From the NCBI RefSeq assembly GCF_012911605.1, contig NZ_JAAMPT010000196.1, positions 1 to 50,057 on the forward strand: a DNA stretch of 50,057 nt, in the 5' to 3' direction. Origin of the DNA: Flavobacterium solisilvae. Lineage in GTDB: Bacteria; Bacteroidota; Bacteroidia; Flavobacteriales; Flavobacteriaceae. A model generated the notes under the pieces. The model saw only the letters and a list, made by a program, of their open reading frames with translations, was not told the DNA's origin and made no database searches. Each line of letters begins with the position of its first letter. Within the stretch, counting starts at the first letter, position 1. The translations under genes and the position numbers were made by a program. Positions 14,620 to 23,394 of the stretch are shown piece after piece.

Positions 14620-16038
14620 ATGAAATATACAAAAGCTCTAAACAATCCAATATTTGAAATAATCTCCAAAGCGAGCCAAGATCTCGGTTTGGAAAGCTAC
14701 GTTATTGGCGGATTTGTTCGTGATTTTTTACTACAACGCGATTTCAAAAAAGATATCGATATTGTTGCTGTTGGTTCTGGGATTGATTTAGCTTTAAAAG
14801 TTTCGGAATTATTGCCCAATAAACCCAAAGTTCAGGTTTTTAAAAACTATGGAACGGCAATGCTTCGTTACAAAGAAATTGATATTGAATTTGTTGGCGC
14901 AAGAAAAGAAAGCTACACAGAAGAAAGTCGAAATCCAACGGTTGAAAATGGAACATTAGAAGACGACCAAAACCGTCGTGATTTTACCATAAACGCATTG
15001 GCTTTTTCCTTAAATCCAAAAAATTATGGCGAACTGGTTGATCCATTCAATGGTTTGCAGGATATAGAAAATAAAATCATCAAAACGCCTTTAGAACCAA
15101 ACATTACTTATTCTGATGATCCATTGCGAATGTTGCGTGGAATTCGTTTTGCTACGCAATTAAACTTTACGATTGAAGAAAAATCGCTACAGGCAATTGC
15201 TGATAACAAAGACCGAATTAAGATTATTTCGGGCGAAAGAATTGTGGATGAATTAAACAAAATTCTGGCAACCGAAAAACCGTCCATTGGATTTTTACAT
15301 TTATACAAAACTGGTTTACTCGATATTATTTTACCCGAATTGACTGCGTTAAACAATGTAGAAGAAATTGAAGGTCATACACATAAAAACAATTTCTATC
15401 ACACCTTAGAAGTTGTCGACAATATTTGTCCAAATACTGATGATTTGTGGCTTCGCTGGTCGGCATTGTTGCACGATATTGGAAAAGCACCAACAAAAAA
15501 ATTCAATAAAAAACAAGGTTGGACATTTCACGGACACGAATTTTTGGGCGGAAAAATGGTCAAAAAAATATTTGAGCGTTTGCACATGCCGTTAAATCAT
15601 AAAATGAAATTTGTTCAAAAAATGGTGATGATGAGTTCAAGACCAATTATTTTGGCAGATGATATTGTTACCGATTCGGCTGTGAGAAGATTGATTTTTG
15701 ATGCTGGCGAAGATGTCGATAATTTAATGACACTTTGCGAAGCAGATATTACAACCAAAAATCCGAAGAAATTCAAAAAATATCACGACAATTTTGATAT
15801 AGTTCGAAAGAAAATTATTGAAGTAGAAGAACGTGATCATGTTCGACAATTTCAACCGCCAATTTCGGGAGAAAAAATTATGGAGTTATTCAACTTAAAA
15901 CCATCACGCGAAATTGGAATTTTAAAAGAAGCTGTAAAAGAAGCAATTTTGGAAGGCGAAATTCCAAACGAATATCAAGCAGCATATGATTTTGTTTTAA
16001 AAAGAGCTGAGAAATTAAATCTATTTATTAAAAAATAA
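14620..16038 (+). CDS. cca: CCA-adding enzyme / tRNA nucleotidyltransferase with HD domain
   Basis: A 472-residue class II nucleotidyltransferase. VIGGFVRDFLLQR at residues 28-40 is the GGxVRD loop, and KDIDIV has the metal-binding DxD (45-47). RRDFTINAL follows near 125, and an HD phosphohydrolase domain with LRWSALLHDIGKAP lies near residue 280. It adds or repairs the 3' CCA of tRNAs. Consistently, the tRNA-Pro gene in this window does not encode CCA. A TTG at 14599 would give 7 extra residues inside the inverted repeat; the ATG at 14620 is preferred. Its stop overlaps the next gene by one base (TAATG). Confidence 0.92.
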   Translation: MKYTKALNNPIFEIISKASQDLGLESYVIGGFVRDFLLQRDFKKDIDIVAVGSGIDLALKVSELLPNKPKVQVFKNYGTAMLRYKEIDIEFVGARKESYTEESRNPTVENGTLEDDQNRRDFTINALAFSLNPKNYGELVDPFNGLQDIENKIIKTPLEPNITYSDDPLRMLRGIRFATQLNFTIEEKSLQAIADNKDRIKIISGERIVDELNKILATEKPSIGFLHLYKTGLLDIILPELTALNNVEEIEGHTHKNNFYHTLEVVDNICPNTDDLWLRWSALLHDIGKAPTKKFNKKQGWTFHGHEFLGGKMVKKIFERLHMPLNHKMKFVQKMVMMSSRPIILADDIVTDSAVRRLIFDAGEDVDNLMTLCEADITTKNPKKFKKYHDNFDIVRKKIIEVEERDHVRQFQPPISGEKIMELFNLKPSREIGILKEAVKEAILEGEIPNEYQAAYDFVLKRAEKLNLFIKK

Positions 16039-16409
16039 TGGACTATTTAGGAGTTATTTTTTTATTTATTCTTCTAGCGGTACTTTTTGTATCAAATTAC
16101 TTTTTTATTAAAGAATTGAACAAAAACAAAATAGCTCATTTCAAATACAAATTACTTTATTTTATATTGAGTTTAGCTACTTTGATTTCGGTAATATGTA
16201 TTTACGCCTACTTTCAAATCTATATTTTAGAAGATTTACTTCAGCTAGAAATCAATGACTCTAGTAATAGAAATAGAATTACAACACTAATTGTCGTTGT
16301 TACTCTCAGCAGCATTACAAATCTTTTGTTATCAAAATTTTATATAAAGAGGATTTCTTTAAAAGAAAGTACAAAAAAACACGAAATCGAATTAATCGGA
16401 AAAGAATGA
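16038..16409 (+). CDS. Small membrane protein of unknown function
   Basis: 123 residues with three hydrophobic helices: residues 3-26, about 40-62, and about 82-105. A charged loop and a Lys/Glu-rich tail follow. No family is recognised. It overlaps the cca stop by one base and its own stop lies within the ctaA start (ATGA), so it is translationally coupled to both. It could assist haem A synthesis or respiratory assembly because of ctaA, but that is only by position. Confidence 0.65.
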   Translation: MDYLGVIFLFILLAVLFVSNYFFIKELNKNKIAHFKYKLLYFILSLATLISVICIYAYFQIYILEDLLQLEINDSSNRNRITTLIVVVTLSSITNLLLSKFYIKRISLKESTKKHEIELIGKE

Positions 16410-17425
16410 AAAAAGATAAATCAGTCATTTATTGGCTACTTTCAGGATGCATTTTGCTTTTTATAATGGTTACCGTTGGCGGAATTACTCGTTTGACTAA
16501 TTCAGGATTATCAATGACCGATTGGCATTTAGTAACCGATACTTTTCCACCATTGAGTGAAGAAAAATGGCAAGCTGCTTTTGATGAATACAAAAAGTTT
16601 CCCGAATACCAAAAAATCAATATTCACAACGATTTTCAACTATCCGATTATAAATTTATCTATTTCTGGGAATGGTTTCACCGTTTTATAGGTCGAATTA
16701 TCGGTTTGGTTTTCATCGTTCCGTTTGTTTACTTTTTAATCAAAAAACGAATTGATAAAGCAACGCTAAAAAAATGTTTTGTGCTACTTTTTATGGGTGG
16801 ATTTCAAGGTTTTTTAGGTTGGTTTATGGTAAAAAGCGGTTTGATTGACAATCCAGATGTCAGTCATTTTAGACTAGCTTTGCATTTAACTTTTGCGTTT
16901 ATAACCTTTGCCTACACGCTTTGGGTTGCATTAGATTTGATTTACCCTGAACGAAATGAGGTTATTCTTTCACTTAAAAAATTGGCTCGAACTACTTTGG
17001 TTTTCCTTATCATCCAAATTATTTATGGCGGTTTTGTTGCTGGATTAAATGCTGGATTAATTCATAATCATTGGCCATTAATGAGCGACGGACAATTTTT
17101 TCATGAAAGTATAAAATTAGAATATGACAGTTGGTTACTTCGCTTTACTGAAGGAAAAAGTGGCGTTCAATTTGTACACAGAACAATGGCTTATGTTGTT
17201 GTTGGTTTGATTTTGTTTTTATACTTCAAAAGCAGAAAATTTTCGCTTTCTACACAACAAAAAAACGGACTGAACGCTTTGGTTGTTTTGGTTTTTGTGC
17301 AGTTTGGCTTAGGTGTTTTCACACTTCTATTTGCCGTTCCGCTTTGGTTGGGATTAACACATCAAATTGTGGCTTTCTTTTTGCTAACCGCAATGACCTA
17401 TACTTTGCACCGATTGAGTAAATAG
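16406..17425 (+). CDS. ctaA: Haem A synthase (CtaA/COX15)
   Basis: A 339-residue inner-membrane protein with about eight helices. It oxidises the C8 methyl of haem O to the formyl group of haem A for cytochrome aa3 oxidases. Family landmarks are VTVGGITRLTNSGLSMTDWH at the end of helix 1 and the haem-ligand histidines in order: EWFHRFIGR, FRLALHLTFAF, FVHRTMAY and GLTHQIVAFF. The long first periplasmic loop with PPLSEEKWQAAFDEYKKFPE is typical of the COX15 type found in Bacteroidota. It overlaps the preceding small gene by 4 bp. Confidence 0.94.
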   Translation: MKKDKSVIYWLLSGCILLFIMVTVGGITRLTNSGLSMTDWHLVTDTFPPLSEEKWQAAFDEYKKFPEYQKINIHNDFQLSDYKFIYFWEWFHRFIGRIIGLVFIVPFVYFLIKKRIDKATLKKCFVLLFMGGFQGFLGWFMVKSGLIDNPDVSHFRLALHLTFAFITFAYTLWVALDLIYPERNEVILSLKKLARTTLVFLIIQIIYGGFVAGLNAGLIHNHWPLMSDGQFFHESIKLEYDSWLLRFTEGKSGVQFVHRTMAYVVVGLILFLYFKSRKFSLSTQQKNGLNALVVLVFVQFGLGVFTLLFAVPLWLGLTHQIVAFFLLTAMTYTLHRLSK

Positions 17426-17438
17426 ATTTTTTAAACGA

Positions 17439-18341
17439 TTAAAGTAAATCATTTATAGCTTCATCAAAGCTTTTGAATGTAAAATCAAATCCCAAATCTT
17501 GTATTTTTTTTGAACTTAAATTTTTACTGGTAAAAAGAAGAAAAGACATTTCTCCTAATACTAATTTCATAAAAAACTGTGGTACATTAGGAAGAAATAA
17601 TGGCCTGTTGAGTTTTTTTGCTACTAAATAAGTTAGATTCTTATTAGTAATAGAATTTGGTGCCACGGCATTATATATTCCTTCAAGATTATTTTCTAAA
17701 ATGAAACAGTATATTCTTGTGAGATCATCGATATGTATCCATGATTGAATTTGACTTCCGTTACCCATATTTGAACCTAAACCATATTTAATAGGCTTAA
17801 TCATTTCTGGAAAAGCACCACCATTTTTAGCAAATACAACTCCTGTTCTAATTTTTGAAACTTTTATTGAAATCTCTTTGAACTGATCAACACTTTGCTC
17901 CCATTGCTTAACCACAGTAGAAAGAAAATCATTGGCTTCTTCAGTGGAGTTTTCAGTGTAAATTTTATCATAACTTTCAGGATAAATAGCTGTTCCAGAA
18001 GCTGAGATAATATGTTTTATTGGAAAATTATTTTCTTTTATGGCGTTAAAAAGAAGATTAGTTGTTAAAACTCTGCTATCAATAAGCTCTTTTTTATAGG
18101 TCTTTGTCCATCTTTTTGCGATTGTTGCTCCCGACAAATGAATTATAGTTTCAACGCCTTCAAAACATTTTATGTCAATTTCATTGGTTTCAATATTCCA
18201 ATAAAATCCTTTGTAATTGGGTTTATCAACTACTTTATCTTTTGAAGTAGTTAAATAATGGATTGTATCGTCTTTTTCTAAAAGTAACTTTACCAATTTT
18301 GAGCCAATAAAGCCAGTTGCACCAGTTATTAAAATTTTCAT
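17439..18341 (-). CDS. TIGR01777-type NAD(P)-dependent epimerase (SDR39U1/YfcH)
   Basis: A 300-residue extended SDR protein. ILITGATGFIGSKLVKLLLE at the start is the Rossmann glycine motif, TIIHLSGATIAKRWTKTYKK follows near 80, and SASGTAIYPESY near 120 carries the catalytic Ser/Tyr region. WIHIDDLTRIYCFILE and NAVAPNSITNKNL are characteristic of the TIGR01777 (YfcH, SDR39U1) group. The substrate is unknown; it is a nucleotide-dependent sugar or ketone reductase or epimerase by fold. The frame begins at a TTG at 18359, but that lies in the -7 box (18357-18364), so the ATG at 18341 is the start. It converges on ctaA. Confidence 0.87.
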   Translation of the reverse strand: MKILITGATGFIGSKLVKLLLEKDDTIHYLTTSKDKVVDKPNYKGFYWNIETNEIDIKCFEGVETIIHLSGATIAKRWTKTYKKELIDSRVLTTNLLFNAIKENNFPIKHIISASGTAIYPESYDKIYTENSTEEANDFLSTVVKQWEQSVDQFKEISIKVSKIRTGVVFAKNGGAFPEMIKPIKYGLGSNMGNGSQIQSWIHIDDLTRIYCFILENNLEGIYNAVAPNSITNKNLTYLVAKKLNRPLFLPNVPQFFMKLVLGEMSFLLFTSKNLSSKKIQDLGFDFTFKSFDEAINDLL

Positions 18342-18356
18342 TTCTTCAATTTTAAT

Positions 18357-18364
18357 CAAAGTTA
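18357..18364 (-). promoter_or_regulatory. -7 box of the epimerase gene
   Basis: On the minus strand this reads TAACTTTG, fitting TAnnTTTG. It overlaps the upstream TTG, ruling that out as a start. Confidence 0.45.
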
Positions 18365-18414
18365 TTTACATTTATTGAATGATTTGAAAATGATATTAAA
18401 AGTTTAACGATTGT

Positions 18415-18870
18415 TTATTTTTTTACTTTTATTGTCCATTCAAATTCCATTTCAGAAACTTGTTCTCCATTTGTATTCACGCCAATGGATTTCATCCAAA
18501 TGGTTTGACCTTCGCCAGTAGCAATTGCTTTTTGAATGGCATCGTCAATTAAATGACCATCGTTACAAGTAAAAGTAATTAATCCAGTAGCTTTTTTGGA
18601 GAAATTACTTTTGTTATTAGCAACCAACATGGAAATATTCTTTCCGCTTTGTTTAATCTTCATCATCATCAAAGCACCAGTTGTAAGTTCGGCTGCCATC
18701 GCTTGAACCGCAAAATACATTGACTTGAATGGATTTTGGTTAAACCATTTATGACGAACGGTTACTACACATTTTGCATCTGAAATTGATTTTACTCTAA
18801 CACCAGACCAAAAAGCCGATGGTAATTTGAAAAACAAAAAACTATTTAATTTACTAGGTGAAAGTTCCAT
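18415..18870 (-). CDS. DUF4442 (hot-dog thioesterase-like) protein
   Basis: 151 residues beginning MELSPSKLNSFLFFKLPSAF, the usual start of DUF4442 proteins; the frame runs on to 18969 but the upstream 33 codons fit no family. Family landmarks are GVRVKSISDAKCVVTVRHKW, NPFKSMYFAVQAMAAELTTG and the final WTIKVKK. The fold belongs to the hot-dog thioesterase superfamily, so acyl-CoA or acyl-ACP hydrolysis is possible; the substrate is unknown. No signal peptide. A near -7 box TATATTTA lies about 20 bp upstream. Confidence 0.82.
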   Translation of the reverse strand: MELSPSKLNSFLFFKLPSAFWSGVRVKSISDAKCVVTVRHKWFNQNPFKSMYFAVQAMAAELTTGALMMMKIKQSGKNISMLVANNKSNFSKKATGLITFTCNDGHLIDDAIQKAIATGEGQTIWMKSIGVNTNGEQVSEMEFEWTIKVKK

Positions 18871-18987
18871 GAAGTATTGATTTTGTTGTAAATATAGTAA
18901 AATCATCGTATAAATTTCATTTTTATGAAATGTTAATTTTTTGTTAAATTCAAGTACTTTGTATTGCATAATACCTTTTTTTGGTTG

Positions 18988-18995
18988 TATCTTTG
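18988..18995 (+). promoter_or_regulatory. -7 box of the DUF4870/PadR/PspC cluster
   Basis: TATCTTTG matches TAnnTTTG. It lies 72 bp before the ATG of the DUF4870 gene, leaving a leader of about 65 nt that could hold regulatory sites. No TTTG at the exact spacing. Confidence 0.4.
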
Positions 18996-19067
18996 TATAA
19001 GAAATTAATAGCTATTCTATAGTATTATTAAAATCGAGTTTTAATCATCATCAAAAAAAATAAAATC

Positions 19068-19538
19068 ATGACAACAACTGCAACCACAACAGCAAATGAA
19101 ACTAACACCGCTGCGTTAATCCATTTAAGTACATTAACTCAGTATTTTATTCCGTTTGGAAATTATATTTTTCCAATACTAATTTGGAGTGCAAAAAAGA
19201 AAGAATCAGCTTTTATCGATGCTAATGGAAAAAGTGTATTAAACTTTCAGTTGAGTATGTTTTTATACACTTTAATCACATTGTTAATTTCCATTCCAAT
19301 ATTTATCTACTGCATTTTTAAAAATGTTACCATCAATGAATTTTCAGATGGTGGAGATTTAATTATTGAAAACTTTAATTCTGGAAACATTACAGGAATG
19401 GTAATTCTAGCCTTTGTAGCCATACTTCTATTCTGCTTTTTGAAAGTTATCGAGTTTATACTAATCATATATGCATCGGTAAAAGCATCAAATGGAGAAG
19501 TTTATAAATATCCGCTGAGTATTAGCTTTTTAAAATAA
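19068..19538 (+). CDS. DUF4870 membrane protein
   Basis: 156 residues. After a Thr/Asn/Ala-rich N-terminus (residues 1-15) comes AALIHLSTLTQYFIPFGNYI, then FPILIWSAKKKESAFIDANG with KSVLNFQLS: the DUF4870 signature of helix-loop-helix membrane proteins. There are three hydrophobic segments (25-42, 65-90, 115-145). Function is unknown. It leads a cluster with PadR, PspC and two DUF2807 proteins. Cotranscription across the repeat-rich 89-bp gap before padR is possible but unproven. Confidence 0.82.
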   Translation: MTTTATTTANETNTAALIHLSTLTQYFIPFGNYIFPILIWSAKKKESAFIDANGKSVLNFQLSMFLYTLITLLISIPIFIYCIFKNVTINEFSDGGDLIIENFNSGNITGMVILAFVAILLFCFLKVIEFILIIYASVKASNGEVYKYPLSISFLK

Positions 19539-19540
19539 TC

Positions 19541-19575
19541 ATCAATCAAATCATCAATCATTCATCAATCAAAAA
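19541..19575. repeat. ATCATCAATCA short tandem repeat
   Basis: Between the DUF4870 and PadR genes the text repeats TCATCAATCA three times with small spacers. No hairpin and no gene is present. Confidence 0.5.
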
Positions 19576-19627
19576 TGAACAGTTTAATCAACCTGACTAA
19601 TCATCAGAAAAAAAACAAAATCGTATT

Positions 19628-19957
19628 ATGAACATTGAAAACACAAAAGCCCAGATGCGAAAAGGAGTTTTAGAGTTCTGTATCTTATCCGTATTAAAAG
19701 AAAAAGATGCTTATACTTCAGAAATTCTAGACACCTTGAAAAACGCAAAATTGCTTGTAGTAGAAGGAACGGTTTATCCGCTATTGACAAGACTAAAAAA
19801 TGACGGTTTGCTCAACTATCGTTGGGAAGAATCAACTTCTGGTCCGCCAAGAAAATACTATGGTTTGACCGAATTAGGAAAAACATTTTTAAACGAATTA
19901 AATGGCACTTGGACTGAATTGTCTGATGCAGTAAATATCATCACAACCAAAAATTAA
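19628..19957 (+). CDS. PadR-family transcriptional regulator
   Basis: A 109-residue regulator with a PadR winged helix: MRKGVLEFCILSVLKEKDAY at residues 10-29, the recognition part EILDTLKN...VEGTVYPLLT near 35-58, and the wing GLLNYRWEESTSGPPRKYYG near 62-81. The short C-terminal helix is that of the PadR-s2 type. The next gene begins 6 bp after its stop. In Bacteroidota this regulator regularly precedes PspC and head-GIN genes and is expected to repress the operon until a membrane or chemical signal binds; the ligand is unknown. Confidence 0.9.
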   Translation: MNIENTKAQMRKGVLEFCILSVLKEKDAYTSEILDTLKNAKLLVVEGTVYPLLTRLKNDGLLNYRWEESTSGPPRKYYGLTELGKTFLNELNGTWTELSDAVNIITTKN

Positions 19958-19963
19958 CAAATC

Positions 19964-21694
19964 ATGAACAAAACAGTAAATATTAATATAGGTGGTTTAT
20001 TCTTCCATATCGATGAAGATGCATACCAAAAGTTATCAAGATATTTTGATGCAATAAAACGTTCACTTTCAAATTCATCTGGAAAAGATGAAATCATGAA
20101 AGACATTGAAATGCGTGTGGCTGAATTGTTAACCGAGCAACAAAAATCAGACAAACACGTTATCAATTTAAAAGATGTTGATCAAGTTGTTGCTGTGATG
20201 GGACAACCAGAAGATTACAGAATTGACGATGATAATCAAGAACCAAGTAGTGCTAATTTTACTTCTTCAGGTAGAAAAAAACTGTATCGCGATAAAGACA
20301 ACGGTTTAATTGGTGGAGTTTGTACCGGTTTAGGACATTACTTTGGTATTGATTCAATTTGGATAAAAATTGGGTTCATTCTATTAGTTTGGGCTGGTGG
20401 TTCTGGAATATTGGCTTACCTTATTTTATGGGCAATTACACCAAAAGCTGTAACAACTTCTGAAAAATTAGAAATGACTGGCGAACCGGTAACTATTTCT
20501 AATATTGAGAAAAAAGTTAGAGAAGAATATGAAAGCGTTTCTAGCAAATTCAAAAATGCTAACTATGACGAAATGGGAAACCAAGTAAAAAATGGTGCTG
20601 AAAAAGTTGCCAACGGATTTGGTAATGTTATCATGAAAATATTTGGTGCTTTTGCTAAAGTTTTAGGTGCATTTATTCTAATTTTCTCAGCTTTGGCTTT
20701 GGTTGCCGTGGTAATCACTTCAATTGTAATGGTGTTTTCATCATCAATGCCAGATAATAAAATCGTAGAGTTTTTCGAAACACCACTTGGTTTAGAAACA
20801 CCACTTTGGATACAAGGAATCCTTTTTCTTTTTGCCGCAGGAATTCCGTTATTCTTCATTCTAATTTTAGGATTAAAATTATTAGTAACCAATTTAAAAT
20901 CAATAGGAAATGTTGCCAAATATAGTTTACTAGGAATTTGGATTATATCAGTAGGAATATTAATTTCGTTAGGAATAAATGAGTTTAACCAATTAGCTTA
21001 TGCTGGAAAAACAGTTCAAAAAGAAACAATCAACATTTCGGCAAACGATACGATCAAAGTAAAATTTAGATACAACGATTTTTTCTCAAAAAGTATTTAT
21101 GATCGCGATGACATTAGAATAGCGCAGGATTCAATGGGTAATCCTGTAATTTATTCTACTAATGTTGGAATTCATTTAAAAAGAACTGACAATCCATCGC
21201 CTTACATTCAAATTGAAACAAGAGCGCACGGAAAATCATTTGCCGAAGCTAATGAAAGAGCAAAAAAAATAAAATATGGTTTCAAAATTGTTGGAAACGA
21301 ATTGATATTAGATAATTACTTTTTGACAGATACCAAAAATAAATTACGCAATCAACGTGTTGACATCTATTTGTATTTACCAAACGGTATTGTGTATTAT
21401 CCTGATGCAAATGTAGAACATTATTTAGACGGTTCCAATGCTGATTTCGATTACTATTATGGACCAGAAGGTTATAAATACAAAGTGGAAAGCGACAAAC
21501 TAAGATGTTTAGATTGCCCTGAAAGTGAAAACACAAACGATGTTCAAACGGAAGAAATCAACATAACAGAAACTAACGACACGGTAAAATCAGTTTCGGT
21601 AAAAGTGAATGGCAAAGAAATTCTTAACGATACCAAAGGAAAAAAATCAAAGCTTATAATTGACAAAAACGGAATAATCATTAAAACCGAATAA
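19964..21694 (+). CDS. PspC-domain membrane protein
   Basis: 576 residues. Residues 1-95 form a cytoplasmic helical domain (YQKLSRYFDAIKRSLSNSSG, then DIEMRVAELLTEQQ). Residues 105-165 are the PspC domain (DNGLIGGVCTGLGHYFGIDS, then WAGGSGILAYLILWAI). Four or five further helices lie between 220 and 350, and a C-terminal extracytoplasmic domain of about 200 residues is rich in Asn, Asp and Tyr. PspC proteins sense inner-membrane stress in enterobacteria. It sits between PadR (6 bp) and the head-GIN lipoprotein (2 bp), so it is co-translated with both. Confidence 0.88.
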   Translation: MNKTVNINIGGLFFHIDEDAYQKLSRYFDAIKRSLSNSSGKDEIMKDIEMRVAELLTEQQKSDKHVINLKDVDQVVAVMGQPEDYRIDDDNQEPSSANFTSSGRKKLYRDKDNGLIGGVCTGLGHYFGIDSIWIKIGFILLVWAGGSGILAYLILWAITPKAVTTSEKLEMTGEPVTISNIEKKVREEYESVSSKFKNANYDEMGNQVKNGAEKVANGFGNVIMKIFGAFAKVLGAFILIFSALALVAVVITSIVMVFSSSMPDNKIVEFFETPLGLETPLWIQGILFLFAAGIPLFFILILGLKLLVTNLKSIGNVAKYSLLGIWIISVGILISLGINEFNQLAYAGKTVQKETINISANDTIKVKFRYNDFFSKSIYDRDDIRIAQDSMGNPVIYSTNVGIHLKRTDNPSPYIQIETRAHGKSFAEANERAKKIKYGFKIVGNELILDNYFLTDTKNKLRNQRVDIYLYLPNGIVYYPDANVEHYLDGSNADFDYYYGPEGYKYKVESDKLRCLDCPESENTNDVQTEEINITETNDTVKSVSVKVNGKEILNDTKGKKSKLIIDKNGIIIKTE

Positions 21695-21696
21695 TC

Positions 21697-22431
21697 ATGG
21701 TAAAATTTATAATCTTTTGCTCAAAAGCAATAATTGTAACCGCAGCAAGTTTGTTACTAACTTCTTGTAATTGGACGGTAGATTTAGGCGACGGTATTAC
21801 CGGAAGCGGAAATATTGTTAAAGAAACTAGAAAACTAGATACTTTTACAAAAGTTGATGTTAAAACAGGAATTGACTGCGAAATAAAACAAGCAGACAAC
21901 TTTGAAGTACTTGTAGAAGCTGACGACAATGTAATTAAAGAAATCAAAACCCGAGTAGAAAACGGAACGCTAATTATAGAATCGGATTTTGGAAATTATC
22001 ACAATGCTACGAGAAAAGTAACAGTAACGATGCCAAAAATTGATAATCTAGAAACTTCAAGTGGCGCAACATTAAAGTCATTGAATGTACTAACTGGAAC
22101 TAATATATCGCTAAAATCAAGCAGCGGAAGCGAAATGGATGTAAACGTAGAATCGGATACTGTTTCACTCGAAACTTCTAGCGGAAGCGAACAAAACGTA
22201 AAAGGAAAAGCATTAACTGTATTTGCTTCTTCTTCTAGCGGAAGTTCAATTGATGCCGACGAATTGTTAGCCAATGATGTTTCGGCACAATCATCCAGCG
22301 GAAGTTCAATAGACGTTCATTCAATTGTAAATCTAAACGGAAAAGCATCCAGCGGAAGTTCTATAAACTACAAAGGAAATCCAAAACAAGTTACTAAAGA
22401 AGAAACTTCTGGCGGAAGCGTTTCACGATAA
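21697..22431 (+). CDS. Head-GIN (DUF2807) lipoprotein
   Basis: 244 residues. The signal peptide ends in SLLLTSC (Cys26), a lipobox. The head motif GITGSGNIVKETR is at about residues 35-47, after which a DUF2807 beta-solenoid runs to the end. The solenoid turns are marked by repeated SSGS tetrads (KSSSGSEMDV, SSSSGSSIDA, QSSSGSSIDV, ASSGSSI) spaced about 20 residues apart. It is likely anchored to the outer membrane. It follows the PspC gene by 2 bp, and the operon ends at the terminator 22447-22478. Confidence 0.88.
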   Translation: MVKFIIFCSKAIIVTAASLLLTSCNWTVDLGDGITGSGNIVKETRKLDTFTKVDVKTGIDCEIKQADNFEVLVEADDNVIKEIKTRVENGTLIIESDFGNYHNATRKVTVTMPKIDNLETSSGATLKSLNVLTGTNISLKSSSGSEMDVNVESDTVSLETSSGSEQNVKGKALTVFASSSSGSSIDADELLANDVSAQSSSGSSIDVHSIVNLNGKASSGSSINYKGNPKQVTKEETSGGSVSR

Positions 22432-22446
22432 TAAAAGTTAATAAAG

Positions 22447-22478
22447 CATCTCAATGAAAATTGGGATGTTTTTTTTTC
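22447..22478 (+). terminator. Terminator of the PadR-PspC-GIN operon
   Basis: A 9-bp stem with one G-U pair (22447-22455 with 22460-22468), a 4-nt GAAA loop and a run of nine T residues. It separates the operon from the next DUF2807 gene. Confidence 0.8.
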
Positions 22479-22486
22479 TATTTTTG
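22479..22486 (+). promoter_or_regulatory. -7 box of the second DUF2807 gene
   Basis: TATTTTTG, a TAnnTTTG match immediately after the terminator and 21 bp before the ATG at 22508. Confidence 0.45.
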
Positions 22487-22507
22487 ACAAAATAATCATT
22501 TAAAAAG

Positions 22508-23341
22508 ATGAAAAAATTTTTAGTACTCATTTTACTTTTATCAACTGCAACTCATTTTGCCCAAAAGAAAGAAAAGGTAAAAGGTTCAAAAATTGTAACT
22601 ATCGAACAAAAAACAGTAGAAAATTTTAAATCTATTGAAGTAGAAGACAATCTAGAAGTATTTTTAGTCAAAGGAAACGAATGCGGTTTAGAAATTGAAG
22701 CCGATGACAATCTTCACGAATTTATTGAATACAAATTATCCGGAAGCAATCTAAGAGTTACCACTTCAAAAGACATTTCGAGCTATAAAAAACTAAGCAT
22801 CAGAATTACCTATACCAGCGATTTAGATATGATTATCGCTAAAAATGAAACCAATGTAACAGCGCTTTCTGATGTTGATTTAACTACTGTAACCTTCAAA
22901 AGTTATGATTTTGCCAAATTATATTTGAATGCCAAATGCAAGAATTTCACATTAATGGCAAATGATAAATCTAAAATTGAATTGAATTTAAAATCAGAAA
23001 AAGCAGCAATTGATGTAAGCAAAAATGCCCAAGTAAAAGCACTAATTGTAAGCACCGATTTACTGTTTGACATGTATCAAAAATCAACCGCAATTATCGA
23101 AGGCGATGTCAACACATTGAAACTTCGATTAGACAACAATTCCGATTTTAATGGAAGCAAATTAACCGCTGTAAATACACAACTTTTTGCCGAAGCTTAT
23201 GCCAATGGAAAAATTAATGCAAAGACTAATATTGTGATAGACATTGCTGGAAAATCAGAAATAGAGGTTTTTGGCGAACCAAAATTCGAAATAAAACGTT
23301 TCACCGACAGCGCAGCTTTGAGAAAAAAACCAATCAAATAA
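22508..23341 (+). CDS. DUF2807 exported protein
   Basis: 277 residues with a signal peptide (MKKFLVLILLLSTATHFAQ, cleavage after AQ). A DUF2807 beta-solenoid follows, with features IEVEDNLEVFLVKGNE near 45 and IEADDNLHEFIEYKL near 65. It lacks the SSGS turns and the lipobox of its neighbour, so it is a divergent, probably periplasmic, relative. It has its own -7 box and shares the bidirectional terminator 23347-23377 with trxB. Its role is unknown. Confidence 0.82.
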   Translation: MKKFLVLILLLSTATHFAQKKEKVKGSKIVTIEQKTVENFKSIEVEDNLEVFLVKGNECGLEIEADDNLHEFIEYKLSGSNLRVTTSKDISSYKKLSIRITYTSDLDMIIAKNETNVTALSDVDLTTVTFKSYDFAKLYLNAKCKNFTLMANDKSKIELNLKSEKAAIDVSKNAQVKALIVSTDLLFDMYQKSTAIIEGDVNTLKLRLDNNSDFNGSKLTAVNTQLFAEAYANGKINAKTNIVIDIAGKSEIEVFGEPKFEIKRFTDSAALRKKPIK

Positions 23342-23346
23342 AAAAC

Positions 23347-23377
23347 AAAATGCCATCAAATTGATGGCATTTTTTTA
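23347..23377. terminator. Bidirectional terminator between the DUF2807 gene and trxB
   Basis: The palindrome 23347-23359 with 23361-23373 (13 bp, minimal loop) has T residues on the plus side and A residues before it that give T residues on the minus strand. It can end both converging transcripts. Confidence 0.8.
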
Positions 23378-23394
23378 TAGTGAAAATCTAAAAT

